From Desulfovibrio sp. (GTDB lineage: Bacteria > Desulfobacterota > Desulfovibrionia > Desulfovibrionales > Desulfovibrionaceae): 9,614 nt of DNA. The position numbers and the translations under genes are program-made. Below the pieces are notes generated by a model, which was given only the letters and a program-made list of their open reading frames with translations, was not told the DNA's origin and searched no databases. Positions 1 to 6,300 of this stretch are shown in pieces; within the stretch, counting starts at the first letter, position 1, and each line of letters opens with the position of its first letter. The stretch lies in contig DQED01000343.1 in the NCBI GenBank assembly GCA_003525525.1, forward strand, positions 1 through 9,614, in the 5' to 3' direction.

Positions 1-7
1 TGCCGGA

Positions 8-32
8 CGATGCCGCGGCGGGAGCGGCATCG
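8..32. repeat. GC-rich hairpin near window edge, with alternative pairing partner
   Basis: Bases 8-16 pair perfectly with 24-32 (9 bp, 7-base loop). The right arm (24-30) is also complementary to 43-49, so two mutually exclusive hairpins could form. Nothing coding is convincing in 1-139, and there is no T-tract to mark a terminator. In GC-rich DNA such pairings can arise by chance. The gene that might own this region lies outside the window. Confidence 0.3.
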
Positions 33-109
33 AAATGACCCCATGCCGCTTCCTCCGGGAAAGCAGGCATTCTCCCGGCCAACGCCTTTGAACTAGTATT
101 TTCCTTGAA

Positions 110-127
110 GAAATCTCGGCGGATTTC
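110..127 (-). terminator. Weak dyad downstream of the ImmA-like gene
   Basis: A 6-bp stem (110-115 with 122-127, 6-base loop) lies 12 bases past the stop codon of the 140-541 gene. It is followed on the minus strand by a short pyrimidine-rich stretch (TTCTTC). The stem is short and rich in A/T, so this is at best a weak terminator. Confidence 0.25.
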
Positions 128-139
128 AAAATGCCGCAG

Positions 140-541
140 CTAGTGCCGCGGCAGCCGCCAGGACGGATCGTACTCGCCCTGCCGCGGCCGGCTCGAGGTG
201 CCGCCGTGCAGGCCGCGGCGGATCATGTAGAGCAGCCGGCGCGTGAATTTCGCCGCCCAGGCGTCGCAGGCCTTGTCCTGGCGGATGCGCTCGACCATGG
301 TCGCGGCGGCCGGCGGCAGGCCTTCGCGGCGGGCGATGCGCCGTCGCAGGGCGTAATGGCCCAACTCGTCGGCCAGGGCCATGGTCTTGCGGAAATCGCG
401 CACCGAGCGGTTGATGAAAATATTATAACGCCCGTCGCGAAACAGCAAAAATCCCCAGCTATCGATGTCGTCGACCTCGGTCACCTTGAGGTCGGCGCGT
501 TTTGCGGCAAGTTCGAAAAGCCTGGCCAGCAATCCCGCCAT
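140..541 (-). CDS. Small ImmA/IrrE-like domain protein with altered zinc motif
   Basis: This 133-residue protein resembles the zincin fold of ImmA/IrrE metallopeptidases, which cleave or inactivate repressors of mobile elements or stress genes. Visible family traits are the strand-like segment with IFINRS (41-46), the helix RKTMALADELGHYALRR (51-67), and a later helix DKACDAWAAKFTRRLL (89-104) at the position of the family's third-ligand helix. The family motif is HExxH, but here the first His is Asp58 (GAC); Glu59 and His62 remain. The third ligand, usually Glu, could be Asp89 or Asp93. It may therefore be a binding-only or altered-metal relative. The C-terminus (about 108-133) is basic and low in complexity. 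The ATG start at 541 is supported by AAGGAG (547-552) at 5 bases. No helix-turn-helix domain and no partner antitoxin or repressor gene is adjacent. The CDS is convincing; the family assignment is moderate because the match is short. Confidence 0.72.
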   Translation of the reverse strand: MAGLLARLFELAAKRADLKVTEVDDIDSWGFLLFRDGRYNIFINRSVRDFRKTMALADELGHYALRRRIARREGLPPAAATMVERIRQDKACDAWAAKFTRRLLYMIRRGLHGGTSSRPRQGEYDPSWRLPRH

Positions 542-573
542 ACGTGCTCCTTCGCCGACCGGTCACGGCCCGA

Positions 574-593
574 CAGGGGAAACATAACCCCTG
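574..593. promoter_or_regulatory. Putative operator: perfect 6-bp dyad over the -10 box
   Basis: CAGGGG (574-579) and CCCCTG (588-593) form a perfect inverted repeat with an 8-base AT-rich centre. The centre contains most of the predicted -10 box of the minus-strand promoter at 581-608. A symmetric site on the -10 is the usual layout for a repressor operator. It lies between two divergent genes, so it could also affect the plus-strand PilZ gene. The binding protein is unknown. Confidence 0.4.
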
Positions 594-608
594 GCTGTCG
601 GCCGTCAA
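581..608 (-). promoter_or_regulatory. Predicted sigma-70 promoter of the ImmA-like gene
   Basis: On the minus strand, TTGACG (603-608) is followed after 16 bases by TATGTT (581-586). These match the consensus boxes at 5 of 6 and 4 of 6 positions. The predicted transcript would start near 574, leaving a leader of about 33 bases with a good ribosome binding site before the ATG at 541. Confidence 0.5.
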
Positions 609-708
609 GGCGGCCGTCGCCGGGCTGTTGCGCGGCGACGGGGCGGGTGCTACCCTGCAAGGGCGTGACAGGACGCGATTTTCGCCTGAAGTATCCAGGG
701 CTGACGTC

Positions 709-1143
709 ATGGCGCTGCTCGAATACAAACGCTGTCCCCATTGCGGCAAGGCCACCTGGCAGGAGTTCATCCCCCAGGCCCCGCCGGCCTCTTCCTATTG
801 GCGTTGCCGCGACTGCGGCGACCGCCGCGACGCGGAACGCATCAGCGTGGGCAACGGGGCCGATCTCAACCGCGGCCGCGTCCAGACCGAGGAAATCTGC
901 GCGGACGTGCTCATCGTGGACATCAGCCGGCGCGGCGCACGGCTGCGCTGCGACGACGACCTGCCCGTGCGCGTGAGCCTCGGCCAGCGGGTGTTGTTCA
1001 ACCCCCAGCTCCAGCCCTTCGGCGAACTCGCCCACTACCAGTCCGGCGTCGTGCGCTGGCTTCGCGACAACGAATTCGGCATCTGCTTCGAGCACCCCCT
1101 GAACGTGTCCACAGACGACATCACGCGCATCGTCAAGAACTGA
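709..1143 (+). CDS. Zinc-ribbon/PilZ domain protein, probable c-di-GMP receptor
   Basis: This is a 144-residue cytoplasmic protein with no signal peptide or membrane segment. The N-terminus carries a four-cysteine zinc ribbon (C9, C12, C33, C36). It is followed at once by a PilZ barrel. The PilZ signature is nearly complete: RxxxR (R40, R44), DISRRG matching (D/N)xSxxG (D71, S73, G76), and a late FGICFEHP segment typical of the last barrel strand. In PilZ proteins these residues bind cyclic di-GMP, so this is likely a second-messenger receptor affecting motility, adhesion or transcription; the output is not visible. The ATG at 709 is preferred over longer readings because AGGG (697-700) sits 8 bases upstream and the zinc ribbon begins right after it. 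It is divergent from the ImmA-like gene. No cyclase or phosphodiesterase lies beside it. Confidence 0.85.
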   Translation: MALLEYKRCPHCGKATWQEFIPQAPPASSYWRCRDCGDRRDAERISVGNGADLNRGRVQTEEICADVLIVDISRRGARLRCDDDLPVRVSLGQRVLFNPQLQPFGELAHYQSGVVRWLRDNEFGICFEHPLNVSTDDITRIVKN

Positions 1144-1155
1144 CGCCGTGCGCGG

Positions 1156-1184
1156 TTGCGCCCGGCCGGGCAAGCGGCTATCAT
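1156..1184 (+). promoter_or_regulatory. Predicted sigma-70 promoter of the 56-residue gene
   Basis: TTGCGC (1156-1161), a 17-base spacer and TATCAT (1179-1184). The -10 box matches consensus at 5 of 6 positions and the -35 at 3 of 6. The spacer contains the perfect palindrome GCCCGGCCGGGC (1160-1171). A start near 1191 would give a leader of about 50 bases before the ATG at 1243. Confidence 0.35.
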
Positions 1185-1242
1185 TTCGCAAAGCCGCGGT
1201 CCGATCGGCGGACGCGACGCAAGCAAAGGCACGGCCCGGCCC

Positions 1243-1413
1243 ATGCAGGACTACGAAAAGATACGCCACGCGGTCAAAACCGGCGACAAGATCATGGAAC
1301 TGGCGGCGTCGCTGGGCCTCGACCCCCGTCGCAGCACCATCAAGGACCTGGCCGACAAGCTGCTCGAAAACGCCCTGGCCGAGGACGCCCCTCCCGCCGT
1401 CACAGGCGGGTGA
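1243..1413 (+). CDS. Hypothetical small protein, 56 residues
   Basis: I do not recognise this protein. It is short, charged and probably all-helical, with a first helix around residues 2-24 (YEKIRHAVKTGDKIMELAAS) and a second around 33-47 (IKDLADKLLENALAE). There is no cysteine, signal peptide or membrane segment. The size and helix pair would fit a small regulatory or adaptor protein, but no function can be assigned. The ATG at 1243 is chosen over upstream TTG (1156) or GTG (1148) starts, whose added residues look like noncoding translation. The ribosome binding site is weak (AAAGG at 1224-1228, 14 bases away), which lowers confidence. It follows the PilZ gene by 99 bases with its own candidate promoter. 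Confidence 0.55.
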   Translation: MQDYEKIRHAVKTGDKIMELAASLGLDPRRSTIKDLADKLLENALAEDAPPAVTGG

Positions 1414-1526
1414 GATAATAATGGGGGAAGGATGCCTCCTGGACCACCCCGAAAGGGGGGCGGCGGCAGACAGGCGTTATGGCGATGCGCCCGGGCGAGA
1501 GAGATGGCTGTTTAGGGAAGCGGCGC
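1414..1526 (+). other. Convergent intergenic region with GNRA hairpin
   Basis: No supported gene is present between the stop of the 56-residue gene and the terminator of the 185-residue gene. A hairpin with a 4-bp all-GC stem and a GAAA tetraloop lies at 1447-1458, and a 6-bp stem (1393-1398 with 1405-1410) covers the end of the 56-residue gene. Neither is followed by a T-tract on the plus strand. I do not recognise a known riboswitch core. Confidence 0.35.
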
Positions 1527-1557
1527 AAAAGAAAAGCCCGACGCCGGAGCGCCGGGC
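1527..1557 (-). terminator. Rho-independent terminator of the 185-residue gene
   Basis: On the minus strand a GC-rich stem (1553-1557 with 1536-1540, one mismatch, then 3 more pairs around a 4-base loop) is followed by TTTTCTTTT (1527-1535). It starts 38 bases past the stop codon at 1595. This is a textbook intrinsic terminator for the gene arriving from the right. Confidence 0.75.
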
Positions 1558-1594
1558 CTGAAAGAACGCACGCATCGGCCAGCGGCCGACGGAA

Positions 1595-2152
1595 TCAATT
1601 CTCCAGATCGATGATGACCGGCCCGAGCACCGTGGGCAGCGGCCGCGAAAGGAACTCCTCCCGCTTGATCTCCTTGCCGTCGTAAAGCATGCTCTCGATG
1701 TGGATGACCTTCTGCATCCAGACGTTGTTCTCGATGGTCTTGGGAACTTCCGTCTCGACGATGCGGGCCGTGATCTTGTCGATGTCGATCTCTTCCACGT
1801 CGCTGAAGGAATAGGTGTGGATGTATTCCTCGTTGTAACCGAAACAATACAGCAGGCTGTTCTTGACGTAGGGCTGAAAGATCTTCTTGGCCGGGTGACT
1901 CTTGACCTCGCAATTGATCTTGTTTAGGCTGACCCTGAGCTTTTCTTTTTCGTTCACGATGATGTAGACAACAGGCCGATTGCTTTCCAGGAGATCCTCG
2001 CCGGAGGAATGGATGTTGTTGTCCGCTCCGTGAAAGATGTACTCGATGTAACGTTCCCGGTTGGTTTCCCTGGCTTCGCGGACCAGTTCCTTTTCAATAT
2101 AGGAATAAAACACCCGCTGACCGAAACCCCTGATCTCGATGTTGAACTTCAT
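1595..2152 (-). CDS. Conserved-looking hypothetical protein, 185 residues, unknown function
   Basis: I do not recognise a family. The protein is soluble-looking, rich in Ile, Lys, Glu, Asn and Tyr, with no signal peptide, membrane helix or obvious catalytic motif. The sequence alternates short beta-like stretches (VVYIIVNEKEKLRVSL at 61-76, the NSLLYCFGYNEEYIHTYSF region around 98-116) with charged segments, suggesting a mixed alpha/beta fold. Cysteines do not form CxxC pairs. The ATG start is strongly supported by a perfect AGGAGG (2159-2164) 6 bases upstream. The stop is followed by a clear terminator, so it is a single-gene transcript. Codons and amino acids are noticeably less GC-driven than in neighbouring genes, which may reflect selection on the protein or acquisition from elsewhere. 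Its 5' end overlaps that of the opposite-strand NlpC-like gene. Confidence 0.85.
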   Translation of the reverse strand: MKFNIEIRGFGQRVFYSYIEKELVREARETNRERYIEYIFHGADNNIHSSGEDLLESNRPVVYIIVNEKEKLRVSLNKINCEVKSHPAKKIFQPYVKNSLLYCFGYNEEYIHTYSFSDVEEIDIDKITARIVETEVPKTIENNVWMQKVIHIESMLYDGKEIKREEFLSRPLPTVLGPVIIDLEN

Positions 2153-2984
2153 CCTTCGCCTCCTGCGCAGATTCCCTGGTGTTCCGGCCTGGTCCGGGAA
2201 ACGGCCCCAGCCTTTCCGGCCCGGTTATCCTATTCACACTACGCGGCTTTCCAGACGCGGTCAATTTGTTGCGGCAGCCTTCCTGCTTGCGCTCGCCGCA
2301 GGCCAGGCCACGGCTGCCGCACCGGCCGCCGACCCGGAAACGCTGCTCGCCCCACTTGCCGGCATGCCCTACCGCGACGACGGCGTGGACGCCCCGGACG
2401 GCCGCCACACGCTCTTCGCCGCCCCCGCCGCCACGTTCCCCGCGCCCGGTTACAACTGCAGCGGCTTCCTGGTCACGGCCTCCCGCGCCCTGCTCCGCCG
2501 CCCCCTGCCGCTCGACGCCGTCAAACGCGACCGCAAGGGCGATTCCGGCCCCGGCAGCCGCCAGGGCGAGGATTGGGATTTCGGCTACGACCTGATTCTC
2601 AACGTCAGCGAAGACCTGCCCCGGCGCATCCTGATCACGGGCGCGCCCCTGCCCGATCCGGCGAACATCGACGCGGCGAAAACGCGCGGCTTCCCCCTGC
2701 ACGACGCCGCAGCCTGGAAAGAGGCGCTTTCGCGCCTGCGACCCGGGGAGATGGCCCTCGCCGCGCTCAGCAAGGACGTCAAAGGCCGGCTGCTCTACTA
2801 CCATGTGGCCCTTGTCGTGCGCGACCCGTCCGGCCGCGTCTTCTTCCACCATGCCACGCCCGGAACCGGCGTCCACCGCCTGGAAATCTCCGCGCCGGCC
2901 GGCATGGCCGCGCTGGGCAAGGAATTCGCGGAAAAACGCTTCGGCGACAAATGGGTGCTGCTCGTGGCCGTGCCCCTGCCGTAG
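2139..2984 (+). CDS. Exported NlpC/P60-like cysteine hydrolase, start uncertain
   Basis: Probable periplasmic protein of the papain-like NlpC/P60 type, whose members cut peptides in cell-wall peptidoglycan. Visible landmarks are YNCSGF with the candidate nucleophile Cys107, and YYHVALVV with the candidate His222 followed by FFHHATPGTG (His237/238), which together mimic the DCSGxV and HVGIY...IHA pattern of that family. The Cys-to-His spacing (115 residues) is longer than usual, so this would be a divergent member with an insertion. A signal peptide is clear at about residues 37-60 (RLSRRGQF, hydrophobic core, QATAAA). It is not a strict Tat motif. The start is a problem. The only in-frame options are TTG at 2139, CTG at 2160 and ATT at 2232, none with a good ribosome site. 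ATT at 2232 would give a normal 29-residue signal peptide; TTG gives an odd 36-residue extension. The reading frame from about 2235 to 2984 is convincing by codon use. Confidence 0.72.
   Translation: MLNFILRLLRRFPGVPAWSGKRPQPFRPGYPIHTTRLSRRGQFVAAAFLLALAAGQATAAAPAADPETLLAPLAGMPYRDDGVDAPDGRHTLFAAPAATFPAPGYNCSGFLVTASRALLRRPLPLDAVKRDRKGDSGPGSRQGEDWDFGYDLILNVSEDLPRRILITGAPLPDPANIDAAKTRGFPLHDAAAWKEALSRLRPGEMALAALSKDVKGRLLYYHVALVVRDPSGRVFFHHATPGTGVHRLEISAPAGMAALGKEFAEKRFGDKWVLLVAVPLP
2159..2164 (-). promoter_or_regulatory. Strong ribosome binding site, AGGAGG
   Basis: Perfect anti-Shine-Dalgarno complement, 6 bases before the ATG at 2152. It fixes the start of the 185-residue gene and shows that this strand is genuinely translated here. 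That makes the overlapping plus-strand TTG start at 2139 less certain. Confidence 0.85.
2236..2264 (-). promoter_or_regulatory. Candidate promoter of the 185-residue gene inside the opposing gene
   Basis: Minus strand TTGACC (2259-2264), 17-base spacer, TAGTGT (2236-2241). The -35 is near-consensus; the -10 keeps only the T, A and final T. It lies within the signal-peptide region of the plus-strand NlpC-like gene and would give a leader of about 77 bases. Confidence 0.35.
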
Positions 2985-2993
2985 CAAACGCGA

Positions 2994-3029
2994 CGCGGCG
3001 GACGCGCGAAAGCCCCGGCGTCCGCCGCG
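2994..3029 (+). repeat. 12-bp GC-rich hairpin after the NlpC-like gene
   Basis: A perfect 12-bp stem (2994-3005 with 3018-3029) with a 12-base loop starts 9 bases after the stop codon. No T-tract follows on the plus strand, so it is more likely a 3'-end stabilising or pausing structure than a classical intrinsic terminator. Confidence 0.45.
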
Positions 3030-3195
3030 CCCCCCGCGCGAGCTGTCCCCCTCCCCGTCAGGCCAACGCCCTGCGGCCCGGTCGCCCGTTCGGGACGAGC
3101 CGGAGTGCGGGGCGACGCGTTGCGGAAATGCCGCTTCGCCGGCGCGGCAGCGAAACGAAGCCTTGCAGCGCCCTGCCGCAAAAGGGCTTTTCCTG

Positions 3196-3242
3196 AAAAA
3201 TCGCGCGCCGTGACGGCCGGTTCAATGCCGTCACGGCGCGCG
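3196..3242 (-). terminator. Strong terminator of the RND efflux operon
   Basis: A perfect 16-bp stem (3227-3242 with 3202-3217, 9-base loop) is followed on the minus strand by ATTTTTC (T-run 3196-3200). It lies 75 bases past the permease stop codon. The plus-strand side has no T-tract, so it serves the efflux operon mainly, although the stem would also form in transcripts from the left. Confidence 0.8.
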
Positions 3243-3316
3243 TTCACGTCGCAAGGCGTTCCCCCTCGCGCCCCGGGCCACCCTGCCCTTGCCGCCGCCG
3301 GGGGATTTTCCCCTCG

Positions 3317-6300
3317 CTACGCCGTCTTTTCCTTTTCTTCCTTATGCCCGGAGATCCAGGTCTGAAGCTGGTCCATGTAGGTGTAGAAGACCGGGGTCAG
3401 GTAGAGGGTGACCAGCTGGGAGATGACGAGACCGCCGGCTACGACCAGCCCCAGGGGCTGGCGGGCGTCTCCGCCCGCGCCGACGCCGAGCGCGATGGGG
3501 AAGATGCCGGCGATGGCCGCAACCGTAGTCATCATGATGGGGCGAAAACGCACGACGCAGCCCTCGAACACGGCGTCGAACGGCGTCTTGCCCTCGCGCT
3601 CGGCCTCGATGGCGAAGTCGATGACCATGATCGAGTTCTTCTTGACGATGCCGATGAGCATGATGATGCCGATGAAGCCGTAGAGGTCGAGCTGGCGGCC
3701 GAAGACGAGCAGCGTGACCAACCCGCCGAGCGCCGCCGAAGGCAGGCCCGACAGGATGGTGATCGGGTGGATGAAGCTCTCGTAGAGGATGCCGAGGATG
3801 AGGTAGATGATCATGATGGCCAGGAAAAGCAGGAACGGCACGCTGGCCAGGGACTCCTGGAAGGCCGTGGCCTGGCCCTCGAAGATGTAGCTGATGTTGG
3901 TGGGCAATTCCTTTTTCGCCAGGGCCTGGATGGAGGTCACGGCCTGGCCCAGGGAGTACTTGCCGGCGGTATTGAACGAGATGGTCACCGAGGTGAGCTG
4001 CCCGGTGTGGTTGACCACGAGAGGCCCCACGCCCTCGGTCATTTTGACCAGGCCGTTTAGGGGCACCATGATGGGGTTGCCCTTGGAATCGACGTTGCTC
4101 GACTTGACGTAGAGCTTGTTGAGGAGGTCCGGCCGGCGCTGGTACTCGGGCTGCACCTCGACGATGACCTTGTAGGTGTCGGTGGCCCCGTAGAGGTTGG
4201 TCACCTGGCGGGCGGAGTAGGCGGTCATGAGCGCCGTCTCGATGGAGGAGGCGGTGATGCCGAGCGCCTGCGCCTTGTCGCGGTCGATGTCGATGAAAAC
4301 CTGCGGCCCGTCGATCTGCATGTCGGTGTTGACGTCGGTGATCTCCGGCAGCTTGCGCATGGCCCCGGCCATCTTGCGGGCCACGGGGTAGAGTTCGTCG
4401 GGGTCGGGCGAGAGCAGCGTGAACTGGTAGAGGGCTTTCGTCTGCTTGCCGCCGATCTGGATGGACGGCGGATTGTACATGAAGGTGAACATGTCGGGCA
4501 GCTGGGCGAGCTTGGGCCGCAGGTCGTCGATGATCTGCTGGGCGCTGCGCTTGCGTTTGTCCAGGGGCGCGAGCAGCGGGAACATGGCGGCGTTGTTCAT
4601 GGAGGTGTTGGGGCCGCCGACGCCGACCACGCCGATGAACTTGAACACGTCCGGATCGGCCATGAAGATGCGGCCGACCTTGAGCACGCGGTCCTTCATG
4701 GTTTCGAAGGAGGCGCTCTGCTCGGCCATGCCGAAGGCGTAGAAGATGCCCGAGTCCGTGGCCGGGATGAAGCCCGTGGGAATGATGGTGAACAACCAGA
4801 ACGTGAGGCCGAGGATGCCCATGGACAGGATCATGACGAAAAAGCGCCAGCGCAGGGCGAAGTGCAGGGATTTCTCGTAGCCGCGCTCGAACCATTTGAA
4901 GAAGCGCCCGGACTCGGAAATCTTGCCCGAGAGGAAGCGGCTGCACAGCATCGGCGTCAGCGAAAGCGTGACGAAGCCCGAGACCAGGATGCACAGCGTG
5001 ATGGTCACGGCCATTTCGTTGAGCACCCGGCCGAGGATGCCGGCCATGAACATGATGGGAATAAAGACCACGGCCAGCGACAACGTCATGGAAATGATGG
5101 TGAAGCCGATCTGGCGCGCGCCGTCGAGGGACGCCTGCATGATCTTCTTGCCCATCTCGGTGTGGCGCACGATGTTCTCGATCATGACGATGGCGTCGTC
5201 CACGACGAAGCCGACGGCCAGGATGATGGCCATGGCCGAGAGGTTGTCGATGGAGAAATTGAACGCGACCATGAGCGAAAGCGTGCCGATCAGCGCCGTG
5301 GGCAGGGCCAGGCTCGCGATGATGGTGGCCGGGAGGTTTTTGAGGAACATGTAGACCACGATGACGACGAGGGAGATGGACAAAAGCAGCGTGAACTGGA
5401 CGTCGTCGATGGCGGCCTTGATGGACAGGGAGCGGTCGTAGAGGAATTCCAGGTGCACCGAGGGCGGCAGCGTGGCCTCGATGCCGGGCATCATGGCTCG
5501 GATGGCCTGCACGAGCTGGATGGTGTTGGTGCCGGCGGCGCGCTTGACCGCGATGACGATGCCTTGCTGTTGGTCGAAAAACGCGGCGTTCTTGTCGTTG
5601 ATCGTCGAGTCGATGGCGTGGCCGACGTCCTGGAGGCGCACGGGATTGCCGTTGCGGTAGGCGATGATCTGTCGGTTGTAGGCCGTGGCGCTGGTGAGCT
5701 GGCCCTGCGCCTTGATGGTGAAGAGCTTGTCGACGCCGTAGAGGGAGCCCGTGGGCAGCATCACGGTTTCATTGCTGAAGGCGCTGGCCACTTCGTCCAC
5801 GCCGATGCCGAGCGAAGCCAGCTTGTCCGGGTTGACCTGGACGCGGGGGGAATAGGTCTGGTCGCCGTAGACGGCCACCTGCGCCACGCCGTTGATCATG
5901 GAGATGCGCTGGGCGATGTAGACCTTGGCGTAGTTGGTGACGCGGAAAAGCGGCATGGTGTCGCTGGAGACGCGGATGTAGATGATGGGCATGTCCGCCG
6001 GGTTGACCTTCTGGAAGGTCGGCGGCGCGGGCATGGTGCTCGGCAGACTGCCCTGGGCGGCGTTGATGTAGGTCAGCACGTCCGTTCCCGCGCCGTCGAT
6101 GTTGCGCGAGAGGTCGAACTGGAGCGTGATGGTCGTGGTGCCGAGCGAATTGCTCGAGCTCATGGACTGCAGGCCCGAGATGGAGGTGAACTGGCGCTCG
6201 AGGGGCGTGGCCACGGCCGAGGCCATGGTCTGGGGGTCGGCGCCGGGCAGGGAGGCCGTCACCTGGATCGTGGGGAAGTCGATGCTCGGCATTTCGCTGA

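Larger units (their letters stand above)
2985..3316. other. Noncoding GC-rich gap between convergent genes
   Basis: No gene is supported here; frames that stay open have implausible Pro/Arg/Ala-rich translations. It holds a 12-bp hairpin just past the NlpC-like stop (2994-3005 with 3018-3029), a 6-bp stem (3129-3134 with 3144-3149), the strong 16-bp terminator stem (3202-3242), and a small GGGG/CCCC stem (3301-3313) close to the RND gene stop. The transcripts of the two flanking genes converge on this region. Confidence 0.6.

Noticed and set aside
665..694. GTGACA-N18-AAGTAT as a promoter for the PilZ gene
   Set aside because: It would start transcription at about the ribosome binding site, leaving no usable leader.
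502..708. Upstream extension of the PilZ protein
   Set aside because: It overlaps the opposing gene's start and promoter, and the added residues look noncoding; ATG 709 has a ribosome site and leads straight into the zinc ribbon.
1414..1526. Possible riboswitch or small RNA around the GNRA hairpin
   Set aside because: No recognisable riboswitch core, promoter or T-tract; the stem is only 4 bp.
2247..2320. Twin-arginine signal in the NlpC-like protein (SRRGQF)
   Set aside because: One residue too many between the arginine pair and the Phe of the SRRxFLK consensus; an ordinary Sec signal fits.
3342..4994. Second minus-strand frame inside the permease gene
   Set aside because: Arg/His/Pro-rich shadow frame within a well-conserved RND coding sequence.
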